A stretch of 64,000 nucleotides of DNA from Linyphia triangularis (taxonomy: Eukaryota > Arthropoda > Arachnida > Araneae > Linyphiidae). Positions 47,423 through 58,855 of the stretch are shown piece by piece; the stretch's first letter is position 1; every line of letters begins with the position of its first letter. The stretch spans positions 72,137,589 through 72,201,588 of the forward strand of contig OZ021733.1 of NCBI GenBank assembly GCA_963978545.1. Reading direction: 5' to 3'. A program made the position numbers and the translations under genes. The notes beneath the pieces were generated by a model. That model was not told where the DNA came from. It searched no databases and saw nothing but the letters and a program-made list of their open reading frames with translations.

Positions 47423-48887
47423 ATGTCGGTTAGTGAAGAAATCCTGAAACAAGCAGAATCTGTAGACGAAATCGATCAAGATTCATTACACAGTGAAGAG
47501 TCGAAGCTGAGGTTAAAAGATACGGTCGCTTATTACAAGAGCTTGCTTACTGAAAATTATGTGATTACATCGGAATCGTCAAGTATAATTCCTCATGAAG
47601 CAATGTTAATGGGTCAAGAAATTGACGAACGCACTATGGACATGCTGGCTGAAAAAAGACTTGAAATTAAAGTTGTGAATATTGCAAGGCTCACCCCACG
47701 TGGAATCTACAAACATTGCGAAAGGATGCAGTCAGTTAAAAAAGAAGGCATATTTATCGCAATGGGAGAAAAAAATAAACAATGTAGGAAATCTATTCGA
47801 TAATTACGCTATAATCAATTCCTGCACATATGATCGTTTTGTAGAAGTTCGAGAGAATTATCAACCTCTGAACTTACAACAGTGGGCTTTAGCAGCAGCA
47901 CAACAGTTTACAGATTTTTAATTTAAAGCTTACGACAGCTGGGTACAAAAATTCAAAAGCAAGCATGGCATTCGTCAACGAAAAGGGACAAAATTTTCTT
48001 TAAAAAAAAAGAAGCTGCAACGATTGAAGGAATTTTGGCTTCTGTAAACACTTTTGTAATTCAGACATTAAAATAGATACCGAATTTCAAAAACGATTTT
48101 GTTATCAACTCTGACCAAACAGGTAAATTATTACAAACTAATTTTTCTCTTTATTTTTACGATTTTCTGACAAAATATTTCGATTTCCATTTTCTTTTTC
48201 CAGGATGTCAGTATCAGTCGGTATACAACAGGACTCTTGCTCAAAAGGGAAGCAGTACTATTTTCGTCAAAAGGCACAACATGAATAAAGTGACACATTC
48301 ATATACCGCTCGATATGCTATCACTCTGTCTGGAAAAGTTCTACCCCTTGTTTTTGTTTGTTTACAAGAAGAGACTGGTAACTTTGGTCCCGAATTCAAA
48401 AAACAGTTGATGAATATACACAAAAGTATAAAAATGTCATAACATCTTCGAAATCGGGGAAGCTAATGACAGGACTGTGTATCGACTTTCTCAACCGTTG
48501 TTTGAAGTCTTATGTTGGAAAAGAAGAGTTTTTATTGATTATTGACTCTTGGGGTGGACAAACAAAGCCTGAATTATAAGATTAAATTTTTCAGGATGAC
48601 AAAAATCTTCAACTTGTACAGTTAAAGTGATTCCACCAAAATGTACCCCACTTGTTCAACCTTGCCACGTCTATTTTTATAGACAGGTAAAGAATCTAAT
48701 AAAGTGTTTACAAAATTGCGCAAATCTTGTTAAAAATAATGGAGAAATAAATATTGGTGAAGACTGCATAAAAATGCAATCAATAGTCCATCATCAACTG
48801 TCATCACCAATTTTTAATAAAATGATTCGGTATGCTTGGCATGCTTCCAAGCTTTCTGTTGAAAGAGAAATTTTCATGAATGGTTAC
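47423..48887 (+). pseudogene. Element A DDE transposase with one intron, broken
   Basis: Fragments in order: MSVSEEILKQAESVDEIDQD; LKDTVAYYKSLLTENYVIT; after a frameshift LNLQQWALAAAQQFTDF; KAYDSWVQKFKSKHGIRQRK; then VINSDQTG (first catalytic Asp) interrupted by an 81-nt GT-AG intron (48123-48203) and resumed as CQYQSVYNRTLAQKGSSTIF; VTHSYTARYAITLSGKVLPL; LLIIDSWGGQTKPEL (second Asp); VIPPKCTPLVQPCHVYFYRQ, where the third acidic residue of the usual QPxD is His. The last part runs to a stop at 48887-48889. The D...D...QPxD order and the Leu-Pro/Ile-Pro-Pro-x-C-T block are typical of the pogo/Tc1 (IS630) DDE group. Stops near 47920, 48440 and 48578 confirm decay. Confidence 0.85.
48123..48203 (+). 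other. Spliceosomal intron in the element A transposase
   Basis: ACAG|GTAAAT ... TTTTTCCAG|GATGT. Removing it joins Thr and Gly codons in NSDQTG-CQYQ without frame change, immediately after the first catalytic Asp. Confidence 0.85.
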
Positions 48888-49262
48888 TGAAGTATGTTTT
48901 CCAACGAATCTTTTACAAAAAGGTTTTTCCTGTAAACGATCTTTCTTTATAAATTCAGCAAGATGTCAAAACAATTTTTGTTTTCCATGGTTTTTATGAT
49001 AAGTATCATTCTGGTGTATGTATATAAATAAATAATTGATAAATATAAACTATATTGCCGAAATTCATAGATAAATTAAGTCCTACCTTAATTTTGTTGC
49101 TGTGGTAGTTAGAATTTTAATTAATATCTATTTATCTCTACTTTCTCTATTAATAATACATTACGTATTTAAAAATAAAGTATTATCTTTAATTCAAATT
49201 TCATTTGGCTGTAACAGTCACTTTATAAATTGAAAAATGAAAAAAAAAAAAAATTAAAAATT

Positions 49263-49330
49263 ACCTCACGAGGTATCGAACAAGGATTCAGCACGCTGAC
49301 CAGTTAGCCACCGGGCAGTTGCAGAGCAAA
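49263..49330 (-). repeat. tRNA-like module in right arm of element A
   Basis: Inverted partner of 46024-46092: reading the minus strand gives GGTGGCTAACTGGTCAGCGT and TTGTTCGATACC with the same spacing. Being in both arms, it belongs to the transposon itself and is not a later SINE insertion. Confidence 0.75.
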
Positions 49331-49599
49331 AATTTCTACTAGTATATAAGCTGGGCGTAACACTTTAGAGCCTGTGTTCTCGGAATCTTCTGGTTAGTAC
49401 GTTTTATTGCTTTACTGCCCAAGTAGCACAGCAGTTTTGGCCAATATCAGCCCTACATTGGCCAATCCCGATGTGGAACGGCGCAAAATCGGCCGTTCGA
49501 TGCCGATATTGCCCAATCTCGCCCAATATTGGATAGACGATACTCAAAAGTTTGAAAGTTTGATGGACAGTTTTAAAATTGAAATATTTTATGTATAAG

Positions 49600-50571
49600 A
49601 AAGGAATGTTTGTGTTAATATGTTTTGCGATGTTTTGAAGCATTTTTTAAAAAATCATGTATTTTGGAACGATCTCGAGTTACGGCCAAAACCGGCAGAT
49701 TCCGATACAAAACGATGCCTCAGAATTTCTCAAAAAGAATCGCCACCGAGTGGCTGAAGCAACTGCAGTGCCCGGATGTGTGTTTGGGAAGTTTGTTTAT
49801 ATCGACTGTCATTTGTAACATTAAAATTGGATCGAATTCTTGATATTGGTAAGTGTTGTCACAATAATTTGTCGATTTCATGTGGTTATGTTTCGGTACC
49901 TACGTATTGCATTGTTGGTTTTCGTTAATTTCAACCATACTTGATTGCCGACTTGGCATGGTTTGATCTACAAAACTGATGTTGACAAAGGTGATTGGTA
50001 TTCACATTAAACTTGATAAGGAATCAAGTTAGTTTCAATTATTTATTTAATACTGTTTAAAATATAATCAAGATTTTCAGCTTTTATGTCATCTGGACAA
50101 GATTAAGAGCTTTTAGGAAATACGAGCTTTTATCTCGTCCTTACTCGGATGCAAACTAACACTCATTTACCCATTCCCCCTCTCCATTGCTTGTTTCAAA
50201 TCATGCTCATCATTGAAATACTTATACTACATGTTACATTCTAGTTATAATATTTATAAATATTAAATATTTATCATATTTGTTATCGTTAGTTTATATT
50301 GCGGAATTTCCTATATTTGCTCCTTATAAAATTGAATATCCAAGCTCCGTGATTAGCAGCTCTGTTAATAGAATATATTGTGAATTGCACATATTGAGGA
50401 AACCACATTAAATTAAAACACACCTATTACTCAATCTCAAAGGTGGTGTGGAATAGGGTGCATTATCTCAATCAACCACTTGGCATAAAAGGTAAATGAT
50501 TGTTCTAAAAAATGTCAATTTTAACAATATGTATAACTGTTGTAATTATGCCTCCTATTTTTAAAAAAATA
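49600..50571. other. Interior of element B, left part
   Basis: A short open stretch near 49670-49790 (VTAKTGRFRYKT, RIATEWLKQLQC) is not a family I recognise. The rest is AT-rich with no supported feature. Confidence 0.4.
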
Positions 50572-50742
50572 CAGCAAACCCTGTTAACGCAAAATTGCTT
50601 AACATAAAATCACATTTAATGCGAAGGAAAAGCAGTTCTCCGTACTTAAAACTTAACTTTAATTTATTTGTTTAACACAAAATTCGGTTAAAGCGAACAA
50701 TTTCAGCGGCCAGATCGACTTAGCGTTAACAGGGTTTTACTG
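50572..50742. mobile_element. Pogo/Tigger-type MITE (171 bp)
   Basis: Inverted ends CAGCAAACCCTGTTAACGCA and GCGTTAACAGGGTTTTACTG, flanked by TA (50570-50571, 50743-50744). CAGTAAAACC(C)TGTTAACG is the usual pogo/Tigger end form. Confidence 0.9.
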
Positions 50743-52170
50743 TATGTACATTTCCCTACTTAAAAGGTCTGTCTTGTGCAATTATTGATTACTCAGAAAA
50801 GGGCAATGAATGCAAATTTTTGAAATATCTACAAAAATATATTTTGAATACCTAGCTTCCTTTGTGTTAATCTAAACACACTGTGCAAAGATGTTGTTTT
50901 TATAAAATAAAAATGTTTTTTTCATTTAAAGAAAAGACTTTCCATTTGAAAAGTAAACAAATATTGTAATCAAGTATTATTGTTAGTGCTATTCATAGTG
51001 CAATTTTCTGTCTTGGGGTGAAAAGTGTATTAGTTGTAGCCTTCCTTCCCTCGGCAGTAAAATGCCAGTATGGTCTTTCAATAGTTAATTTGTTATTCTG
51101 TTCAGTTTAAAATAAAGATACATACTGTTGTAGGGTTCATTGATGGAAATGGAGAACCCATAGGGGTCATTCCACACGAAATCAACCAATAAAAAAATAA
51201 TTTTTCAACTCAATGTGTAGGAATGTTTTAATATTTTGTCTGCGTGTTGAACTTACTTCTGAGATGAAAACAGTGCGATTAAAAAAAAATTCCGTAGATT
51301 CCTTCCATAGTTACGAATTTTTTAAATTTTGAAAAATTCCTGAATATTGCATAGTTTCACAATCTTTAAATGGTTGTAACTTGGGAACTATTTGACCTAA
51401 AGGGTTGGTATTTGTGTCATTTTGTTCAGTTTTTTTCTGTTTTTCATTGAATATATAACATGATCAACTTACTTGAAACAATATTTTTTTTTGTAAATTT
51501 GTCTTATACATTTTTCAAAAACTTGAAAACGGAATTTTTAATTTTTTTGAAAAAAATATATTATATTTGGCCAGCTCTTAGGAACATTTTCACCAAATTT
51601 CATGATGGTACTCTTATTTTATCATAAACAAAAAAAAATTATATCTGTATGTAGGTTCGGGTATTTTTAAAAAAAAACAAAAAACTATTATCTGATGTTA
51701 AAATGTAATTTGAGTATAAATTCGTGTCTAAAATAATAATATTTTCCATTTATGCAAGTTTAGCTTAATTAATAAACAAAATATTAGTGTTTATTTTGTT
51801 ATATTTATTTATTTGGTAAAATTAACCATTTTATAGCAACATTTTTTCCAAACTGTTAAAGTACTTTTATTCCTATTCTACGGTAATAAAAAATCTGTTC
51901 TATATGTTTGTAAATTCTGTAAAACTCTTGCACATTATCATTTAAACTTAAGGGTTGTAATAGGTAAGCAATATAAGGTGGTGAACTTCAAAAATAAACC
52001 GTTTACTTACATTCTAATGCTAAAAGTTTGCTAAGTTAAACTCCACATTGCTGCAATGAAGCAGCCATCTTAAAACAGTATTTTTTTTCTGGAGCAACAT
52101 TTTTGTAGCTCTTATCATCTCCTGTTTCGGGACTTAGCATGTTCAATCTGTTGCAGTAATAGGATTCAAT

Positions 52171-53000
52171 TTACACAAAATAAAGTTTTTTGAACTGATG
52201 GTCTGCTTTTCTTGGATATGGGAATGATATTGATGGTCCTTTTGGATGAAGGAAAGAAACTTTAACCTCTTCTTTAACTTGATCTTTTAAAAGAATCATT
52301 TTTTTCCATTGACAATTCTTTTCAGAAAAAAAAATTGATTGTCGTTTTAGATGTGTTATTTGGTTACCAAACTCTTGCTTAAAATCTTCAAGTGGTTTAG
52401 CAAAGGTGCAACGATCAACAATAAACCATTGTTTATACGTGATATTTTTCATCATTCATATCTTCTGCAAGACATCCCATCAGAGCTTCTTTAAAATCAT
52501 CAATTTTGGAACAGTTTTCATAGTTGTTTAAAACCCATGACTGTTCTGGAGGGGATTGCACATAATGTTAGCCATGCATTCTCATTATATGTTGCAAGAG
52601 GATTATCAGATTTAGGTAGTTTGATTTTACGTAAATTACCTCTAGCAATCATCAATTTAATATTATGGTGTGCTATGCAGACACACACAGAATGTGTACC
52701 ACTGACATCAGCAATCTTGCAGTTTTTCGGTCTCAACTCTGCAAACTTTGAAAAGCCAATTAACTTCTCGTAAGTTTCCCAAAATTAGTCTCTTTTGTAT
52801 ATGAACTGTCTTACCTAAAGCATCCTTCCCCACAGAAACATAGTCCTCTTTCCCAGGCATTTGTCTGCTTACTTCATCATCGTCATAAAAATTCTTTACT
52901 GAAATAGTTGTTTGAGGAGATAAACTTTTACCAAGTTTTGAGACTGGAATCGACAAGACACTTTTTTCTTCAAATAGTGTAACAAATGGTAGACTATTAT
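52171..53000 (-). pseudogene. Element C protein (GTHSVCVC family), broken
   Basis: Minus-strand frames: KEDYVSVGKDALGKTVHIQK then RLILGNLREVNWLFK (52956-52708); RPKNCKIADVSGTHSVCVCI then AHHNIKLMIARGN (52736-52518); and TYKQWFIVDRCTFAKPLEDF (52455-52171). 'K(T/K)(I/V)HVQKRLLL...L RPK....GTHSVCVC.IHQN.KLML' is a signature of a multi-copy protein seen in many arthropod genomes and taken to be a transposase. The frame is shifted between the two upstream blocks (52708-52736) and the N-terminal part is absent or decayed. Which residues are catalytic is not known to me. Confidence 0.7.
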
Positions 53001-53157
53001 TTCATCTGAATATTGATATTTACTTACATGACTAGAAAATAGTATTTTACACTCAAATGGGCCACATTCGATATTTAAATTGCTTTTTAACAACATGCAA
53101 TTTTTTTTTATATAAGAATTGTGCAGACAATCATACATTGGTAATTCTCTGCTTTAA

Positions 53158-53513
53158 GCACAAGACATTTTAGTTCCTTTTTCTACTCATAAATTAGAAT
53201 TCTAAAATCATTATCAATCTAGCAATTTTGCTTTTGTTTTATATAGCTCTACTTGGTGACAAAGTTACCTGGAAAAATAATTATTTTTACTAGGTCACGT
53301 ATGCATTTATATCGTCAGACGCACCGGACACGTCCGTATCCTGTGCGTCAGACGATATAAATGCATATTTGACCTAGTTAAAATAATTATTTTTCCATAT
53401 AACTTTGTCACCAAGTAATATAATATAAAATGAAAACATAACTATTAGATTCCCCTTAGTTTTATAAATCTTATCAATTTACGAGTAGAAAAAAGAGCCA
53501 AAATGTCCTGTGC
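53158..53513. repeat. 356 bp palindrome inside element C
   Basis: Arms pair from GCACAAGACATTTT / AAAATGTCCTGTGC inward through TACTTGGTGACAAAGTTA / TAACTTTGTCACCAAGTA, AAAATAATTATTTT and TATGCATTTATATCGTCAGA / its complement, meeting at GGACACGTCC near 53328. The inner ~190 bp are nearly perfect. It is either a hairpin MITE inserted in C or an intrinsic subterminal structure. Confidence 0.92.
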
Positions 53514-54488
53514 ATCAGCCAGAGAGTTACTCACAATTTTTTTTTCCCTATGATACCATGGGAGTACCATCTTGAAATTTTGCAAGAATGTTTGTAAAAG
53601 ATGGTTAAATATAATATATTTTTTTCAAAAAAAATTAAAATTCCGATTTTAAATTTAAAAAGAAAACTTTTATTAATTAAAAAAATAAATATTGTTTAAA
53701 AAACACTTTGTCATGTGTTATATATTTTATTAAAGACAATATAAAACTGAATAAACTGACATAAATTTCAGCTCTCTAGGTCGATTAGTTCTTGAGTTAC
53801 AACCATTTAAAGATAGTTAAATGATGCAAAATTTGTGAATTTTTCAAATTTTCAAAAATACATAACTTTGAAACTAACTTTGAAAAAAATCTCAAAATAT
53901 GATTTTTGTAATTCAATGTACTAATACTACATTTACACCAAAAATGGATAAAATTCATTGACCTGCCGATTTGACCATTGGTTGATTTGATGTGAATTAC
54001 CCATAGAAGTAATTCCTTCATCTTGGTTCATCTCAGACAAAAGTTGTCTTTGGCAGTTTGCAATGAATGGGAGGGGGGGGGGGGATTTACATGATTAAAG
54101 AATATATACCCTCAAGTCAACATGGCAAACATTTAATTTTAAAATATATTGTACATACAGTAAGTAAATTACAATTTTTGTATAGGGTATACAAATAATT
54201 AAAGGTATCACAAATATTGTTTCATAAGTTTTTGATCTACTTATCAATTCAAGTTTTAATGGTGTAGATTTTTGAAATTGTGGACATGAATAACAGATAA
54301 TTATTAACAGATTTAAATAATATCCTATTTTAATTTCCCAAACTGAAGATTGGTTTTTTAGTGAGTGATACTATAAGTGCGCTAAGTAAGATATTTAATT
54401 GTATAAATAAATTGTATATGAAGTTTTGCAACTAGTTTGAGATAGCATATATCCATAATTTTCCTATTTAGATTCCTTTTAACAGGCA

Positions 54489-54668
54489 TAAGATAAAGCT
54501 GAGCTTGCTCGATCAATATCTAGCATTGGGAGTGATTCTTCAGAAGATGAAAATTTATTAACACAGAAAAGCCATACTCATATTCCAGCCCGTTTCAAAG
54601 ACGATTCTCTTTCTTTGGAATCCCACATAGAAACAAGCAGAAACTTATTTGTAAACAAAAAAGCGTGA
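54489..54668 (+). pseudogene. Unidentified open stretch in element B
   Basis: Follows a TTTTAACAG acceptor-like site and encodes DKAELARSISSIGSDSSEDE, then HTHIPARFKDDSLSLESHIE, before a stop at 54666-54668. A GTAAGA donor-like site is at 54685. Acidic-serine composition suggests real coding origin, perhaps the N-terminal region of a transposon protein. Function unknown. Confidence 0.4.
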
Positions 54669-55434
54669 AAACTTTCTCTGCCAGGTAAGAATATATGTGA
54701 ATAATATATATATAAGATAATATATATATATAAGAATATATCAATTAGGTAACGCTCCAAGCAATTTCGATTTGATGTTACAATAATTTATATTTTAAAA
54801 TAAAAATTAGCAATAGCAATTTTAATTCACTTTATTGCTATTACATTTGAAGTGAATGAACTAAAGCATTAAAATGAGATTTATTTACTATCTATTCGAT
54901 TCTTAATGTATGGAGAAAAATGATGTTTTAAAAATGAAAAGTGACTTCATAAATGAAATTGATCTGTGCATAAAAAATATACTTCACAAGTTTTAAATTC
55001 AACCTTCTATTTTTATGAAACCTTAGCATAAAAAGTTCAATGAGTATTGATTGACCTATAGGGACTTTAAATTCTGCTGGCAGTTTTCTAGTTTAAAATT
55101 GCATGTATCTTTCTAAATCCTTGAAAATCAGACATTTTGTTATCTAAATGTGTTTTTTTTTCTGGTAGGAGAGGTGAAAACATTATTTTACAAATGTTTA
55201 AGTATAACTTAACAGATTATTAAGGGTTTTTGGGCAACAATGTGATACTAAACATTGAACAGCTCAAAATTGAATCTAAACGCATATAAGAATTATCATT
55301 TGCAACCACTCCTTCCACCAAAAAGAAAGTTCAGATATGTTGAGTGGCAAATCTATCCAAAATGCTCTGTGATATAGTGAAAAAACAGTAGCTGTTCCAA
55401 AAATTGCTCATAGTAGTGGCTAAAACTGCTCATC

Positions 55435-55774
55435 CAGGTTTGGAAAAAACCATGTTTTTTTTGGTTTAAACCAAGTTTTTTTTTTTTATCCTTTCTAATT
55501 ACACGTATACATATTTATAAATAAAATTTGACATAAACAAGAATAATTTATGCTCAAATAACAATGAATATTCATTTTGAATGCAATTTGAACTAAGTAA
55601 ATAAACAATTGTTCTACTTATGGGGACATTCAAATCATATTAAATTTTAATATTTTATTTAGACATTAGAACATATTTTATTTTACAACATCAAATAATT
55701 AAACAAATCTAATTATAAATAAAAATACAATTTTAAATTATTCTTAAAAAAAAAAAAACATTTGGTTTAAACCA
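55435..55774. mobile_element. Small hAT-type MITE with TGCTCATC duplication (340 bp)
   Basis: Flanked by an exact 8-bp TGCTCATC (55427-55434, 55775-55782). The ends CAGGTTTGGAAAAAACCA and TTTGGTTTAAACCA are loosely inverted. It split one of element B's subterminal 'AAAACTGCTCATCGATATTG' repeats. Confidence 0.85.
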
Positions 55775-55784
55775 TGCTCATCGA

Positions 55785-55980
55785 TATTGCCCAAGATTGC
55801 ACATCAATACTGGCCAAAACTACTCCTCGATATCGGCCAAAACTGCTCCTCGATATCGGCCAAAACCGCACTGCGATATTGGCCAATATTGCAAAAATGT
55901 TAGCCGTTCGGTGCTGGCCGTTCCGACATTACCCAGGATTGGCCAATCTTCCAGAGCTCCGGTTTCCGACATTGGCCAAT
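55785..55980. repeat. TTGGCCAATATCGG array, right side of element B
   Basis: At least five diverged units: CGATATCGGCCAAAACTGCT twice in tandem, GCGATATTGGCCAATATTGC, and GACATTGGCCAATACTGCTG. The left counterpart at 49438-49540 has GGCCAATATC, GATGCCGATATTGCCCAA and GCCCAATATTGG. Each unit centres on the self-complementary TTGGCCAA. Confidence 0.85.
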
Positions 55981-56078
55981 ACTGCTGTGCTACCTGGGTG
56001 TGTGGATACCTTAAGGTATACTGCTAATCTGCTGAGCCTCATCCCGATCTGAATTTTCGAGACCGTAAGGTTCTCTTG

Positions 56079-57483
56079 TGAGCCACAGAACCTTGGACTA
56101 CTTCAGCTTTGCAGCAATATATCCTTCATCAAACTCTTATGCCTTGTCATTATAGCTCAAAAAGGTATAACAACAGTTTGTTATTTTTGCCTACCTAACT
56201 GTTATCTAGTAGAAGTGAAGTGAAGTTAAAAAAGAGCTCTTTCCATAGTAAAAATAGACAAGCTGTTATTGAAAATAACTGTCAAAATATTATATTTTGT
56301 AAAAAAAAAAAGTGGACATGTACCTTAAAGGTTTCTTTCTCTTTTAAATGTGCCTGTTTTTAGTTTGAATATTGCTTCCAGTGAGAGTTCAACATTTTTC
56401 AGAATATGTTCCTTTTATTCCTCCTGAGTTCAGAAATTAGTTTGACAATTATGTCTAGCCTTTTGGGTGAAATTTACTCTGCAATTTAATTTTCTACCAT
56501 TAGAAATAAAATGAGTACTATTTGTGTCCTTGCATTTTAAAGTGCTAGTGTGTTTTTTATTAAGAATTACAGTTTACTTATTTACAGGAATCTAACATTG
56601 AACAGAATATAGAAATTCAAATGCATATCCAAGCTTATATATTTTTCATGTCTTCTGTAGATTATTTGCATGTATTTAAAAACCTTACAGTAAATGAAGA
56701 ATATACCACATCAAAATAATTTATGCGCATTTATTATTATTTATACATCACATACAGATTCGTACATTAAAAAATATGTGGTAACATGGTTCACACTTAA
56801 AGCTTCATATGGCACATAGGCCTGGTCTTTACATAAATAATATAGGTCTTAAATTTCTTCAATTAATCAAACTGAATATATATATTAAGAGGAATGAATT
56901 CAAATACAATTTTATTAAAGTCTATGAATCTCAATTTCTAAATGGTATTTATTGGTTAGTTTAATTTTCAAGGCAATTTTTTTTAAACAAAAACATTTCT
57001 TAAGTTCATTTAGTAAAAAAATTTAAGGGAGTATAGATTAACTTTTCCTATTATAGCCAATATGCCTGCCAGATAAATTCATTGCAGGTATAAAAACGAA
57101 TTTATGGTTCCAAGGCAATATTTGGATATCAACATTATATCCCCGTCTCAGTCATCTGCAATATCTGATAAAATTTAACAGAGGCGACACTGGTTGTGGC
57201 ACATAGTCGATTGCTGGTTTCTCTTTACGGTGCTTTCAAGGTTCAAAAGCAGAGCAGTTTGCTCTTGATTATCTTCTCAGAAGGTTTTCTGTTCTGGAAC
57301 CTTATATATTCGGGCACACTGTAATTTTCTAAAAGTATTAGTGTCAGAAAAAATCTAATTCAACAAACCAACCCTCACTGGTATTATGCATATTTTTCCG
57401 TTGGCTGAAATATAAAATTTAATTTATTACCTAGTTAAATATTACAAATACATTTAGATATCATTATTATCTTTTTATGATAG
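56079..57483. other. Downstream of element A; possible decayed exon at 57241-57319
   Basis: Mostly featureless. Between 57241 and 57319, after GCTTTCAAG and before ACT|GTAATT, an open frame reads SKAEQFALDYLLRRFSVLEP then YIFGHT, which looks protein-like. Its phase does not join the exon at 57484, so I leave it as a weak hint. Confidence 0.35.
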
Positions 57484-57626
57484 GTGCTGGAGAACAAAAA
57501 TCAGTTGTCCTTACGCCACCTCCATCTGTGTATCAAGATGAAAGGATGGATCAAGATATTTTACCTTTAGTTATAGTTATGTTATTAATGGAAAACTCTA
57601 CTGATGATGTTGAAGAATCTTTTATA
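57484..57626 (+). CDS. Candidate exon of unidentified host gene
   Basis: Open from a TATGATAG acceptor (AG 57482-57483) to TTTATA|GTAAAT, with reading frame (GT)-GCT-GGA-GAA. It encodes AGEQKSVVLTPPPSVYQDER, MDQDILPLVIVMLLMENSTD and DVEESFI. It ends in phase 0, matching the frame of the next candidate exon. The hydrophobic ILPLVIVMLLM segment and low stop density in AT-rich DNA suggest real coding. I do not recognise the protein. It begins 1.4 kb after element A. Confidence 0.55.
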
Positions 57627-58693
57627 GTAAATATAATTTCTTTTTTAAATCTCTGTGTTTAGTGCCTTTATTCAGATTATTACTGACCACAAGTTTACTA
57701 TTGTGTATATACCCTACATTTAATTTTAATATCACTTATAGTTCATATTTGAAGTAAATCTTTGCATTTTCAAGTTTATGACCTGCTGTGTTAATTATTT
57801 TGTTATAGCTTAAAAAAATTTTAAGCATTATCATCAGATGGCTCAATACATTAGGGTTTCTTGTAAATCAAATTCCATTAATACAAATGGAATGGTAATA
57901 CAAATTCCATTTTGAAGTGTTTTTGGTGATTGTTAATATCTCTGGTTAGCCTTTCAATGTTTTGAACTGCCTTATTCAAGCTTTATTCCCTGTAGAGACC
58001 ATATATAATTTGACTAGAATTCTTGAATACAAGAGCAATTCAGGATTCCCTCTGAGTTTGTTTTTCTTGCATCCCTTGCATTTAAGAGTAAAAAAAAAAA
58101 AATATTAATTCTTAATTGTAAAATAGAAAATTTGCTTTACAATCCTGTTACTTTATTTTTTAACATTGTTTTTGAAGAGGAGAAAAAACGTGAAGCTGAA
58201 AAAAACTGTCCTCAATGAAATTTTTTTTTTTTGCAAGGCTTGGTGACTCAAATTTGTGATTATTTAAATCCTCTATGTAAAGTATGCGCATTTAGCTAGT
58301 CCTATTAAGAAATGATATTTTTATGGAGCAAAGTCTATCATGTTTACAAAATCATTTTAACTAAGAATTAATATTCTTGTTTGTTTTCTTGTATCCAAAA
58401 TCCTGTACAAAGTACAATAGTTTGGGTATGCTATATGATGCATGCTCATGCTACAATTTGATATTCCAAAGTTTATTTGATTGGCAAAACATATAGCTGA
58501 TTGAATTTTTGTGCACCAATATCTAGCTGACATTTAGTTTGTATACTAATCTTATTATAATTAATATTATCATAACTAATTATATTAATATATCTTATTA
58601 ATACCACATTTCTTTGAAATTTTTGGTTTACACATGCTATTTCTGGATTTGGAGTTTATGTTATGATCTAACCTGTATTATCTTTCTATTTAG

Positions 58694-58855
58694 TTTGCTC
58701 AGGCAACTATTATTAAAGTTCTTGCAATAGTTATGAGTATTCAAAGAAGAAGTGTTAATAGAGAACCCTACTTTCCTAAAAATATATCAAGTACTCCTGA
58801 AGTTATCGGAACTTATGTGAGAGAATTATATTCACGCACATCTCGTGTAGTACAG
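58694..58855 (+). CDS. Candidate exon of unidentified host gene, continued
   Basis: Begins after CTATTTAG (or nine bases later after TTTGCTCAG, both in frame) and ends GTACAG|GTAATG. It encodes ATIIKVLAIVMSIQRRSVNR, EPYFPKNISSTPEVIGTYVR and ELYSRTSRVVQ in phase 0, continuing the previous exon. The sequence looks helical and conserved-like, perhaps part of a large cytoplasmic scaffold, but no family is claimed. The intron between is 1.07 kb. Confidence 0.58.

Larger units (their letters stand above)
51164..54002. mobile_element. Element C: 2.8 kb DNA transposon with 4-bp ATAG duplication
   Basis: Inverted ends GGGTCATTCCACACGAAATC + AACCAAT and ATTGGTTGATTTGATGTGAA + TTACCC. ATAG flanks both ends (51160-51163, 54003-54006). 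It encodes a broken minus-strand protein and contains a 356 bp palindrome. A 4-bp duplication is known for Sola-type elements, but I cannot verify that assignment from sequence alone. Confidence 0.85.
49418..55998. mobile_element. Element B: 6.6 kb, CCCA(A/G)GTAGCACAGCAG ends
   Basis: Left end CCCAAGTAGCACAGCAGTTT and right end ACTGCTGTGCTACCTGGG are inverted. Junctions are exact because element A's right arm is cut there (…TTTACTG | TGTGTGGATACC…), giving an apparent 2-bp duplication TG. Both subterminal zones carry many TTGGCCAATATCGG-type motifs (49438-49540; 55785-55980). Most of its length is later insertions (C, two MITEs). A 59-codon open stretch at 54489-54668 may be its own coding remnant. 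No transposase recognised. Confidence 0.85.
45847..56078. mobile_element. Element A: DDE transposon with tRNA-like inverted arms, split by B
   Basis: The left arm 45847-46230 and right arm (49135-49417 joined to 55999-56078) are inverted copies. Outer blocks CCTTATGGTTTCGGAAATTC, CAGATCGTGATGAGACTC and CACCTTAAGGGTATCCACAC pair with 56078-55999. Inner blocks with the tRNA-like module and AATACGTAATGTATT/AATACATTACGTATT pair with 49135-49340. Without B (49418-55998) the element is ~3.65 kb. TGA stands at both outer flanks (45844-45846, 56079-56081), a possible 3-bp duplication. It carries a broken DDE transposase on the + strand. Confidence 0.85.

Noticed and set aside
57241..57319. Additional exon of the unidentified gene
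   Set aside because: Protein-like peptide with plausible splice sites, but its phase 0 end cannot join the 57484 exon; kept only as a hint.
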